64,000 nucleotides of DNA from Alteromonas halophila (lineage in GTDB: Bacteria > Pseudomonadota > Gammaproteobacteria > Enterobacterales > Alteromonadaceae). Under the pieces are notes generated by a model. The model did not search any database. It had not been told where the DNA came from and worked only from the letters and a program-made list of their open reading frames with translations. The stretch is from the NCBI RefSeq assembly GCF_014651815.1, contig NZ_BMXP01000004.1, positions 62,001-126,000 of the forward strand, written 5' to 3'. This document shows, piece by piece, positions 1 to 8,145 of this stretch (its first letter is position 1; each line of letters begins with the position of its first letter). Made by a program: the position numbers and the translations under genes.

Positions 1-531
1 GTCGGCGTCCAGCTCTCCTGCCACATCCCCGGCGGGCAACGGGTGCTGCCCCCCGTTCTCAGGTTGTCGCAGACCTACATGAGCTGCGTGTACTCTGGCC
101 AGATAGCCGCTGGTCGCTTCATGAATACATTTTTCATCCTGAAAAGCCTGCACCTCAAGGGTTAGCAACCAGCCGTGGCGGTGTTGTTTCACCGATTTAA
201 AACGCACCCGTAAATCAATCGGCTGCGCCAGATCAGGCGTACGGTGAACTTCAATCGCATTCTCGATGTGGATCAGCCCCATAGCCGCAAACGGGCTTTT
301 TTTGTCCAGCAGACATTTAAGCTGTAACCGCAACGCCAGGACCTGCAGGTAGCAGGGGTGCACCTGATCGCTGTCGTGCCAGCCCACGACATCACAATAG
401 CGCCGGTAGTGCTCTTGCCTGGGCGCTACAGACTGACTATAGATCCGCTGAGGCAAAGAGGGAGGCCTGAACTGTGTAAGGGCGGGAAGATTAGCGCGCT
501 TAAACAGCGCCTGACTATAAAGTGACAACAT
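1..531 (-). CDS. MaoC/hotdog-like protein, C-terminus cut by window edge
   Basis: An open frame of 177 codons starts at an ATG (531-529) behind an AAGGAA ribosome site and runs off the left edge with no stop, so the C-terminal part is missing. The visible part resembles the N-terminal half of two-hotdog acyl dehydratase-like proteins of the MaoC type. It has a segment VHPCYLQVLALRLQ, then PFAAMGLIHIENAIEVHR, then a strand-rich region ending GYLARVHAAH. The family acts on acyl-CoA or acyl-ACP thioesters, but the catalytic Asp/His of an active hydratase cannot be judged from this fragment. It lies 21 bases downstream of ygfX on the same strand and may be the third gene of that operon. The family call is from overall resemblance and is only moderately sure; the frame itself is secure. 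Confidence 0.6.
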   Translation of the reverse strand, partial: MLSLYSQALFKRANLPALTQFRPPSLPQRIYSQSVAPRQEHYRRYCDVVGWHDSDQVHPCYLQVLALRLQLKCLLDKKSPFAAMGLIHIENAIEVHRTPDLAQPIDLRVRFKSVKQHRHGWLLTLEVQAFQDEKCIHEATSGYLARVHAAHVGLRQPENGGQHPLPAGDVAGELDAD

Positions 532-552
532 AGACAAGTTCCTTTTCAGGCG

Positions 553-993
553 TCAATACTTTGCATTACTGCGATTGAGTACGCGGCACAAGCGCCGGTA
601 GTTTTGCTCACTGACTTCCCCTTTTAACAACCAGCGACGATGTGCAGGTTTCGCATGCTGGTGGAGTACCAGATACAGACCCCACCAGGTAACACGTGAG
701 TCTTCTGAGACACGCCAGACTGGGGGCGGTTGTTCATGCCGTGGCGAGAGTTGAAATTCGCCGTCTTCCGAAACATGCCAGTGACCAGGTGTGGTGTTTA
801 TGCCCTGACGCAACAGATATAACGCCAGGCCTGTTGCAACGCCTACCCACACTGCCAGCAAACTATACTCAGGCAGATAGCTGGTTGCTGCTTCAGGCAT
901 ACAGGCGAAGCTCAGTCCCAGTGCGGCAAGGGGAATGACTGGCTGAAAGTGTCGCCAATGCGATGGTGTAATGACAACGCTATACTTTGACAC
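553..993 (-). CDS. ygfX: YgfX-like membrane protein (partner of SdhE)
   Basis: A 146-residue protein with two adjacent hydrophobic segments near the N-terminus (about residues 18-36 and 42-62), followed by a soluble tail rich in Trp and Arg ending in a RRLCRVLNRS region. This layout and its place right after sdhE fit YgfX (CptA), an inner-membrane protein. In enteric bacteria YgfX works with the neighbouring small SdhE protein and has been described as a toxin acting on cytoskeletal proteins or as a membrane factor. The start is a GTG at 993 that overlaps the end of sdhE by 14 bases, so the two are probably translationally coupled. The sequence is weakly conserved, so the name rests mainly on topology, size and synteny. 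Confidence 0.75.
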   Translation of the reverse strand: MSKYSVVITPSHWRHFQPVIPLAALGLSFACMPEAATSYLPEYSLLAVWVGVATGLALYLLRQGINTTPGHWHVSEDGEFQLSPRHEQPPPVWRVSEDSRVTWWGLYLVLHQHAKPAHRRWLLKGEVSEQNYRRLCRVLNRSNAKY

Positions 994-1231
994 GATTAAC
1001 GATATGACTCACCATCGCAGCCAGCTGTGGATCCTCACACTTCTGATGCCCCATAAACCAGGCATACAAATCAGGATCGTCGCAGGTCAGCAACCGCTCA
1101 AAGGTTTCTTTTTGCTGTTCATCCAGGTTATTGAATGCCTCTTCAACAAAAGGCAACAGCAACACATCCAGCTCCAGCATGCCACGGCGGCACGCCCATT
1201 TTAGTCGTGCGTAACGTTTTTCTGAAAACAT
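980..1231 (-). CDS. sdhE: FAD assembly factor SdhE
   Basis: An 83-residue acidic helical protein with the signature RGMLE at residues 16-20 (family motif RGxxE), followed by the conserved stretch LTCDDPDLYAWFMG. SdhE (formerly YgfY/CptB) promotes covalent attachment of FAD to the flavoprotein subunits of succinate dehydrogenase and fumarate reductase in the cytoplasm. Length matches the family (80-90 residues). It is the first gene of a leftward unit with ygfX and is divergent from ygfZ, itself linked to iron-sulfur enzyme maintenance. The region 1232-1402 between them must hold both promoters; I could not assign clear -35/-10 pairs there. Confidence 0.93.
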   Translation of the reverse strand: MFSEKRYARLKWACRRGMLELDVLLLPFVEEAFNNLDEQQKETFERLLTCDDPDLYAWFMGHQKCEDPQLAAMVSHIVNRVKV

Positions 1232-1402
1232 AAGTACTTCTGTAACATGATAATGCGCTTATCATAGCATGCACAATTACGAGTGATCACTGCCCTTTTT
1301 GGCAGATTCAGCGCATTTGCACAACGATAATCAGGAGCCGTATGGTTGTATTCAGTGTTTTTCCCCCCATGTTGAAACCGTAGCTTTGTAACAGGAGAAT
1401 CC

Positions 1403-2410
1403 ATGACGTCTCTCACATCATTATCGGCACTGCCAGACGACTTTGTTATGCAGCCAGACAACATCGGCTGTATTAAGGTAACCGGTGAAGACCGGGACAG
1501 TTATCTGCATGGTCAGCTTACTGTCAATATCAACGCCCTGACGAGCGACCAGGCGCGGTTTGCCGCCCATTGCGATAACAAGGGTAAGGTCTGGGCGGTA
1601 CTGGAAGTGGTCCGCCATGAGGATGGTGTGTTGTTGTATGGTAACAGGGACGCTGTCGATGCCAGTTTTGCTCAGCTACAGAAGTATGGCGTGTTCTCGA
1701 AAGTAGAAATGACCGAGCAACATACCGCTTACAGACATATCGTGATAAGCCAGAATGTAGGTCGGGCCGCAGCCAAAACACTATTCTCTGATGTCCCTGA
1801 CGCGAGCATGGCGGCACTTAGCAATGACTATGGCGTAGTCATCCAAACCCGTCTTGAAGGTTCGCCGCTACACTTTATTGTTACCGCAGAAGGCGAAGCT
1901 CAGCTCAATAAGTATTTATCCGAAAACCACGATGATATTGCGTCTTTCGGGGCGCCTGAATATGAGGCGCTGTGTGTAGTTTCTGGTATTCCTGCTGTGT
2001 CTGGCGACATGATTGGTCAGTATATTCCGCAAATGCTGAATGTGCAGGCCATTGATGGCATTGATTTCGATAAAGGCTGTTATATGGGTCAGGAAGTGGT
2101 CGCCAGAACCCGCTTTTTAGGACGCAACAAGCGTGCAGCCTTCAGTTTTTCTCTCCCCGTACCAACGTCAATGAACGCAGGTGATACGGTGGAGAAGCAA
2201 TTAGGGGAGAACTGGCGCCGTGGCGGTAACGTCGTCCGGTATGCTACCCTAGCGGACGAGTCGTATTTCATGGCCGTACTGGCTAATGACACTGGCTCGG
2301 ACGATGCACACCGCCTCGCTGAATTACCGGCGCATGAGGTTACGCCTCTTGCATTGCCGTACAGCATCGCACAGGAAAATCGCGATAAGCCCGGAAGGAC
2401 CGGCGCATAA
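1403..2410 (+). CDS. ygfZ: folate-binding protein / tRNA-modifying protein YgfZ
   Basis: 335 residues with the family hallmark KGCYMGQE (Lys224, Cys226) that defines YgfZ/IBA57 proteins. These bind tetrahydrofolate through a GcvT-like fold and help maintain or repair certain [4Fe-4S] enzymes such as MiaB and other radical-SAM proteins. The N-terminal half shows the expected HGQLTVNINAL segment. The ATG at 1403 sits behind a strong AGGAG site, and the length is close to the 326 residues of the E. coli protein. It reads away from sdhE and is followed 50 bases later by slyD, so the two may be cotranscribed. No anomalies seen. Confidence 0.95.
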   Translation: MTSLTSLSALPDDFVMQPDNIGCIKVTGEDRDSYLHGQLTVNINALTSDQARFAAHCDNKGKVWAVLEVVRHEDGVLLYGNRDAVDASFAQLQKYGVFSKVEMTEQHTAYRHIVISQNVGRAAAKTLFSDVPDASMAALSNDYGVVIQTRLEGSPLHFIVTAEGEAQLNKYLSENHDDIASFGAPEYEALCVVSGIPAVSGDMIGQYIPQMLNVQAIDGIDFDKGCYMGQEVVARTRFLGRNKRAAFSFSLPVPTSMNAGDTVEKQLGENWRRGGNVVRYATLADESYFMAVLANDTGSDDAHRLAELPAHEVTPLALPYSIAQENRDKPGRTGA

Positions 2411-2460
2411 GTGGTGTTACATTCACTGCGGCATCAGGCCGCCAAACCATAGGATTTATT

Positions 2461-2949
2461 ATGACAATTACCGCCGACAGTGTCGTCACGCTTCACTATA
2501 AAGTGAGTGCCGAAGACGGAACACAACTCGATTCATCTGAAGGCAAGGATCCGTTGACAGTGATGCACGGACGTCGCTTTCTGATCGAGGGACTTGAAGA
2601 GGCGTTGGAAGGCCGTGATACAGGCGACTCGTTCTCTGTGACTGTCGAACCTGAGAAAGCCTATGGACACCGTGCAGACGCCCTGGTTCAGACCGTACCT
2701 AAAACCATGTTTGAAGGCATGGACGTAGAGGTTGGCATGTCGTTCAGAGCAACGACACCACAGGGCGAGCAGTCTGTTATTGTCGTTGAAACGTCTGAAG
2801 AAGAAGTGGTGGTTGACGGCAATCACCCGCTTGCAGGTGTACCACTTACGTTTGAGGTAGACGTTGTCAATGTACGGGAAGCCACAGCCGAAGAGTTAGA
2901 GCATGGTCATGCTCACGGTGCGGACGGCAAAACGCCCGATCACGACTAA
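2461..2949 (+). CDS. slyD: FKBP-type peptidyl-prolyl isomerase SlyD
   Basis: A 162-residue FKBP-fold protein. It has the opening strand VVTLHYKVS, the GKDPLTVMHGRRFLIEGLEEAL segment with the inserted IF (chaperone) domain in the middle, and the closing NHPLAGVPLTFEVDVV motif. The C-terminal tail is His- and Asp-rich (EHGHAHGADG and onward), as in SlyD, where it binds nickel and other metals. The tail is shorter than in E. coli. SlyD is a cytosolic prolyl isomerase and chaperone that also feeds nickel to hydrogenase maturation. It ends just before a strong terminator shared with the convergent glnB. A second FKBP (fkpB) is encoded at about 15.5 kb. Confidence 0.93.
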   Translation: MTITADSVVTLHYKVSAEDGTQLDSSEGKDPLTVMHGRRFLIEGLEEALEGRDTGDSFSVTVEPEKAYGHRADALVQTVPKTMFEGMDVEVGMSFRATTPQGEQSVIVVETSEEEVVVDGNHPLAGVPLTFEVDVVNVREATAEELEHGHAHGADGKTPDHD

Positions 2950-2965
2950 CCATTATGGTCAGGGT

Positions 2966-2997
2966 AAAAAGCGGAGGCCTCGCCTCCGCTTTTTTTT
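2966..2997. terminator. bidirectional intrinsic terminator between slyD and glnB
   Basis: A perfect 7-bp GC stem (GCGGAGG at 2971-2977 with CCTCCGC at 2983-2989) is flanked by an A-run on the left and eight Ts on the right. It can stop transcription from slyD rightward and from glnB leftward. Confidence 0.9.
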
Positions 2998-3003
2998 GCC
3001 CGA

Positions 3004-4184
<1,181 letters not shown>

Positions 4185-4384
4185 TTAATCCACTTTCTTT
4201 AAATGGGGTGTCCTGAATAGTGAGTTTACGCTAATCTCATCACAGATGTCATTATTGCCTCAACACAGATCGCTTTTATCTTTTTGATGCCTGTGTATCT
4301 TACTTTATGCGTACTACCTGATTCATATACCCATCTGTGACAATTTTAGTTTATCCTGAAGAGTGTGTAATTGGGAGCGGAAAC

Positions 4385-4933
4385 ATGATTCATCACACGC
4401 GCGGACTAACCTTGCTGGAGATGCTTATCACCCTGGCAATCAGCGCTATTTTACTGACCGTAGTGGCGCCTAATGTCCAGTCGATCCTGGCCGCCAATCG
4501 TGTTACCTCCGACATCAATAACATTAGCGCGCTAACGCAACAGGCCAGGTTCAGTGCCATTAATGAACAACAGACAATTCTTCTTTGCCCGACTACGAAT
4601 TACAGTAATTGCACGTCGAGCTGGGCGAATGCCAAAATGATTTTTGCCGACAGTAATGGCAATGGGTCCCGTGACAACAGCGAGCCTCTTATTGCGACCA
4701 CCGATCCACTCAGTAAAACCAACCGTCTGAGCGGCATTTCCGGTTCATTGACGTTTGAAGAGAATGGCGGGATCAGCCGTGCCGCAACCATCACAATTTG
4801 TCCGAGTGGTGGTGAAGCAAAAGATGCCTCTGCCCTGTTGCTGTCATTGTATGGCCGGGTTGTAGTGGCCAATGACAGTAACAATGACGGTATAAAAGAA
4901 GACAGTGACGGTGACGACCTGAGTTGCAGTTAA
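4385..4933 (+). CDS. fimT: type IV minor pilin, FimT/GspH family (compact set, gene 1)
   Basis: 182 residues from the ATG at 4385, chosen because GGGAGCGG lies just upstream and it leaves a seven-residue leader. The frame is open 16 codons further, but that start has no ribosome site. The class III signal is RG/LTLLEMLITLAISAIL: cleavage after Gly, Glu at +5, then a hydrophobic helix. The rest is a GspH/FimT-type domain, with the calcium-loop-like DSNGNGSRDNSE typical of this family and Cys residues in LLCPTTNYSNC and ITICPSGGE. Such proteins are cut by PilD and help start pilus assembly. A 106-base gap with a hairpin separates it from the next pilin gene, so it may be transcribed separately. 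Assignment to FimT versus FimU is uncertain. Confidence 0.8.
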   Translation: MIHHTRGLTLLEMLITLAISAILLTVVAPNVQSILAANRVTSDINNISALTQQARFSAINEQQTILLCPTTNYSNCTSSWANAKMIFADSNGNGSRDNSEPLIATTDPLSKTNRLSGISGSLTFEENGGISRAATITICPSGGEAKDASALLLSLYGRVVVANDSNNDGIKEDSDGDDLSCS

Positions 4934-4935
4934 CA

Positions 4936-4952
4936 GGGAGCGCCCCGCTCCC
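4936..4952 (+). terminator. hairpin after the first minor-pilin gene
   Basis: A perfect 7-bp stem (GGGAGCG with CGCTCCC, loop CCC) starts three bases after the fimT-like stop. There is no T-run directly after it, although seven Ts occur about 30 bases on. It may be a weak or factor-assisted terminator or an RNA-stability element. Confidence 0.45.
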
Positions 4953-5039
4953 CTAATGTAAACCCGGCTTGTGTACAGCTGTTTTTTTACAATTTGGCCA
5001 CTACCCTATCACTAACATCTCAGGGATAGGAGAAAGGTT

Positions 5040-5570
5040 GTGATATGTGTCAGGACCCGTCATCAGGCTGGAGTGAGCCTGCCAGAAACGCTTATGGCTG
5101 TGGCACTTATTGTACTGCTGGGCAGCCAGGCCGCGCCGGCGTTTCACCATTATCTTGAGCGACTGACCATCACTGCGACCACCAAGAAAGTTGTGGCGCT
5201 GCTGCGTCACGCCCAGCAACTTGCCGCCGTACATCAGGTGCCTGTTAGTATCAATATCGTACCCGGCGACAACTGGTGTCTGGCCCTTTCTGACCAGGCT
5301 GTGTGTGACTGCGCATCAGAAGGTGACTGCACGGTCGCAGGTGGCAGCTATGTCCTGTCCCCCCCTTCGCTGCCTCTGGTTTTCTCGTCTAACCGATTTA
5401 GTGCGTCGCGACCTGCCGTGTTTGATAATCTTTCGGGGAGCGCCTTTAATTCAGCTGGCAGCTTTTATTTTGCAGGCTCATCGGCGACCGCCAGCGTTAT
5501 TGTGAGTCCGCTTGGACGTATTCGGGCCTGCGCCCGATATGGTGCGCTCACCGGTTTACCAGCATGTTAG
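5040..5570 (+). CDS. type IV prepilin-like protein, GspH-like (compact set, gene 2)
   Basis: 176 residues starting at a GTG with AGGAG ten to fifteen bases upstream. The prepilin signal is HQAG/VSLPETLMAVALIVLLG, with Glu at +5 after cleavage. The first helix is followed by a GspH/FimU-like domain containing a Cys cluster (NWCLALSDQAVCDCASEGDC) likely to form disulfides outside the membrane, and it ends ALTGLPAC. Its stop overlaps the start of gene 3 by seven bases, so genes 2 and 3 are coupled. By position it could stand for FimU in this set. The class (prepilin minor subunit) is secure; the exact equivalent is not. Confidence 0.75.
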   Translation: MICVRTRHQAGVSLPETLMAVALIVLLGSQAAPAFHHYLERLTITATTKKVVALLRHAQQLAAVHQVPVSINIVPGDNWCLALSDQAVCDCASEGDCTVAGGSYVLSPPSLPLVFSSNRFSASRPAVFDNLSGSAFNSAGSFYFAGSSATASVIVSPLGRIRACARYGALTGLPAC

Positions 5571-6169
5571 CGCGCGGTTACTCGCTCACTGAATTGCTCA
5601 TTGCGCTGGGCGCTGGCGCAATGCTCATCAGTGCCTGCGCAACAGTGGGTGGCCGGTTTATCGGAAAAAACGTAGCGCTGGATCAAAAGCTTATTGTAGC
5701 CGAAGAAAGCCAGCTGTTGCGCCGTCATATCCAGCAACAGTTGCGCCGGGCAGGATACCAGCATGTTCCCGTCGCTGACCGTCTGACACACAGCAACCAG
5801 TCGTTTCAGGCAGCCTGGGCAATTGGCCAGCATGCTGACGAAACAAGCAACAGCTGTGTGTTGTTTGCGTATGATTTAAACAAAAATGGCATCCTGGACG
5901 AGCAGACGCCCAACGAACGGTTCGGTTTTCGCTGGCATGACCATGCACTTGAAGCACGTATCGACGGTCGCGGCTGCAATGAAAATGGCTGGCAGGATTT
6001 GACATCACCGGACATCAGGGTCAGCCTTTTTCAGCTCAGTTATGATCCCCTAACGCCTGCTATTATTGATGTCACGCTCGCCCTGCAATACCACCAGCAG
6101 GCAGACAGTATAAAAGTAAGTCGCTTTTCAGTGGCATTACCCAATTACCTGGGGCTGTGGCATGAATAG
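5564..6169 (+). CDS. PilW/GspJ-like minor pilin (compact set, gene 3)
   Basis: 201 residues with a short five-residue leader, MLARG/YSLTELLIALGAGAM, with Glu at +5. After the helix the protein has a PilW/GspJ-like layout including QLLRRHIQQQLRRAGYQ, a calcium-loop-like DLNKNGILDEQT, and RFGFRWHDHALEARIDGRGC. It is shorter than the PilW of the facing operon (281 residues). It overlaps gene 2 by seven bases and gene 4 by eight. It is probably a periplasmic-facing priming subunit of a type IV pilus or related pseudopilus. No frameshift or missing signal residue was seen. Confidence 0.75.
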   Translation: MLARGYSLTELLIALGAGAMLISACATVGGRFIGKNVALDQKLIVAEESQLLRRHIQQQLRRAGYQHVPVADRLTHSNQSFQAAWAIGQHADETSNSCVLFAYDLNKNGILDEQTPNERFGFRWHDHALEARIDGRGCNENGWQDLTSPDIRVSLFQLSYDPLTPAIIDVTLALQYHQQADSIKVSRFSVALPNYLGLWHE

Positions 6170-7196
6170 CTGTACCACTCAACGCGGCATGGTGATCCTG
6201 CTGCCTATCATACTTTTGCTTACTGCTGGTGCTATATTCAGCCACGCCAATGCGGAGCGCTTTATTCGCTTGTCACAGCATCATATGGCACTGCGTGCTG
6301 GCAGCCTGACGCATACCCGGGCGCTGGGTACCTTACAGTCAGTGCTGGCTGTTATACGAACCGCCTCTGCAGCGACGGCACTGACACAATTTTCAAATCA
6401 GTCACTACAGGTCGTGACGCATCCCGGCACAAACTCCCAGGATACGGCTTATGAACTCTACAGCATTCAATTTGAGGAGCCTGTACTGACAGGAGCCCGG
6501 CCTTTGCGCATCGCTTTTCAGGCGGCCCGCTACTCTGCTCTAGCTCAGCTGCCAGCGACGGCGTTTTGGTCGGTCGCTCCGTTACCTGCCGGAGTAAGCC
6601 TGTCTGTATGGCAGGACAGTGACGAGCAATTAATACAGGCAACCTTGTCTCAGCCTTCATCCTCGACCCGCATTTATCATTGTCAGGACACACATCAGTC
6701 ACCTTGTGTACCGGTATTGTCCGATGCGTTGATGGTACCCGCACCGCACCCCATGCAAATATTATTTAACCGGCGTCAGCTCAAAATGAGTGATACGCCA
6801 TTTGTTGACCCACTGGTAGCCGGACAGTGCGATACGCTCGAGCCTGAGCAAAGTCGGGTTATCTGGCGGCGCGGCGACTGTGTAATGCGCGTCGGTCAGC
6901 AACTCGGCAGTGCAGAGCATCCGGTACTGCTTATCATTGAGAACGGGGATCTTCGCATGGCGCAGGATGCCTATGTTACCGGTCTGGTTATTTTGCTGCG
7001 CGAGGACTCTGCCCTGAGTTCGGATATCGACATGGCAGGCGGTGCCCGGGTCACCGGCGCGCTGGTCGCTGACGCCCCCCTCGGTGGCAATAGTATTATT
7101 CAGCTACATTCACATTATCAGGTACTAAGAACGTTACAGCGCAGTCCGGCGCTGGCAAAAATCACACTAATCCCGGGGAGCTGGCATGACTTTTAA
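6162..7196 (+). CDS. PilX/GspK-like minor pilin (compact set, gene 4)
   Basis: 344 residues. The N-terminus TTQRG/MVILLPIILLLTAGAIF looks like a PilX or GspK leader and helix: a prepilin-like Gly precedes the cleavage point, but the Glu at +5 is absent, as is usual for tip subunits of this type. The middle has no motif I recognise. The last about 90 residues (ENGDLRMAQDAYVTGLVILL through ARVTGALVADAP) form short strand-turn repeats recalling a right-handed beta-solenoid. It is almost twice as long as the PilX of the facing operon. It overlaps genes 3 and 5 by 8 and 11 bases. The role as a pilus tip subunit is inference from position and leader. Confidence 0.65.
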   Translation: MNSCTTQRGMVILLPIILLLTAGAIFSHANAERFIRLSQHHMALRAGSLTHTRALGTLQSVLAVIRTASAATALTQFSNQSLQVVTHPGTNSQDTAYELYSIQFEEPVLTGARPLRIAFQAARYSALAQLPATAFWSVAPLPAGVSLSVWQDSDEQLIQATLSQPSSSTRIYHCQDTHQSPCVPVLSDALMVPAPHPMQILFNRRQLKMSDTPFVDPLVAGQCDTLEPEQSRVIWRRGDCVMRVGQQLGSAEHPVLLIIENGDLRMAQDAYVTGLVILLREDSALSSDIDMAGGARVTGALVADAPLGGNSIIQLHSHYQVLRTLQRSPALAKITLIPGSWHDF

Positions 7197-7581
7197 GCGG
7201 CAAGGCGGCTATGCATTTACTGAGCTTCTTATCGCCAGCGCACTTTTTTGCGCCGGACTACTCACTCAGGTAACGCTGAACCGTGCATCTGTGCGAAGCC
7301 TGTCTGATCTCACAGTAGCAGACCAGCGTGACAATCATATGCAATCGGTGATGCGGTTCGCAGCAATAGCACCGACGACACCACAGCAGGTACGCGACAA
7401 CGCGCGAGCGTTGCAAGGCGTCAGCGTTACGGTTCGTTCAAGTAGCCTGCCCGCGCCGCTTACTCAGGCGGAGATTACGGCAGGCAGTGCCTCCGCTCAG
7501 GCGGGCGTATCTTATCCGATGGTAATGACCGGCCAGCATGCCGGACACTGGCAAGATGTCACCGCCCTGGTGAGTCTTTAA
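7186..7581 (+). CDS. PilV/GspI-like minor pilin (compact set, gene 5)
   Basis: 131 residues beginning MTFKRQGG/YAFTELLIASALFCAG, a normal prepilin leader with Glu at +5. The small C-terminal domain is rich in Ser, Thr and Ala and has no cysteine beyond the helix. By size and position it best fits a PilV/GspI-type subunit, about half the length of the PilV in the facing operon. It is the last gene of the rightward set. Its stop lies 88 bases from the stop of the convergent pilE, and no strong hairpin terminator was found in that gap. Confidence 0.68.
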   Translation: MTFKRQGGYAFTELLIASALFCAGLLTQVTLNRASVRSLSDLTVADQRDNHMQSVMRFAAIAPTTPQQVRDNARALQGVSVTVRSSSLPAPLTQAEITAGSASAQAGVSYPMVMTGQHAGHWQDVTALVSL

Positions 7582-7669
7582 AACAGAACACCGTGTACGG
7601 CCATTGATCATGTTCACAACTGCGCACTTCTGAACTCGCTGCGTAGCGATTGGTGTTCTCGCAAATTTG

Positions 7670-8134
7670 TTAGCAGGTCCAGCAGTATTCACCTGAACTC
7701 AGGCTGCCGTCATCATTGCTGTCCCAGGCTTTTCGCCCGTCGCTGAAATAGTAAAGGGCACCGGTCCCTGCTTGTCCGGTGCCGGTCACAGGTGTCGCCT
7801 TAAGCTCATAGGCGGTCGCATTGGCCGATTCAATCGTTAAATCATAGCGCTTATTGCCCGCTGGCTCTGCCGAGGGTGAATAGGCGGCAAATACCGCTGG
7901 CGTCCCTGTGTCAGCTCCACTTTCAGCCGCACCTTCGTAGGTAAAGGAGCCACTGTGGTGGCGTTCCATGGCGGACGCCAGTGCCAGCAGGTCAGCCTGA
8001 CCGTTGCCCCGGTAGCCATCGGCAATCACATTCTGGTACGACGGATATGCAATCGCAGAAATAATCCCGATGATCGCGACCACGATCATCAGTTCAATCA
8101 GTGAAAAACCCGTGTGTTTCATAGGGGTCCGCAT
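7670..8134 (-). CDS. pilE: type IV pilin-like protein PilE (minor pilin)
   Basis: 154 residues. The ATG at 8134 is preferred over an internal ATG at 8122 because AGGAG stands eight bases before it. The leader is MRTPMKHTG/FSLIELMIVVAIIGIISAIAYPSYQ, the classical type IV pilin signal and first helix. A 12-residue EF-hand-type loop (DSNDDGSLSSGE, residues 138-149) is followed by a Cys pair in CWTC, which ends the protein. PilE in Pseudomonas-like operons is a minor pilin made with PilY1 and PilV/W/X, not the main subunit. The same position at the end of the leftward operon, 11 bases after pilY1, supports this. Confidence 0.88.
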   Translation of the reverse strand: MRTPMKHTGFSLIELMIVVAIIGIISAIAYPSYQNVIADGYRGNGQADLLALASAMERHHSGSFTYEGAAESGADTGTPAVFAAYSPSAEPAGNKRYDLTIESANATAYELKATPVTGTGQAGTGALYYFSDGRKAWDSNDDGSLSSGEYCWTC

Positions 8135-8145
8135 TGTTTATTCTC

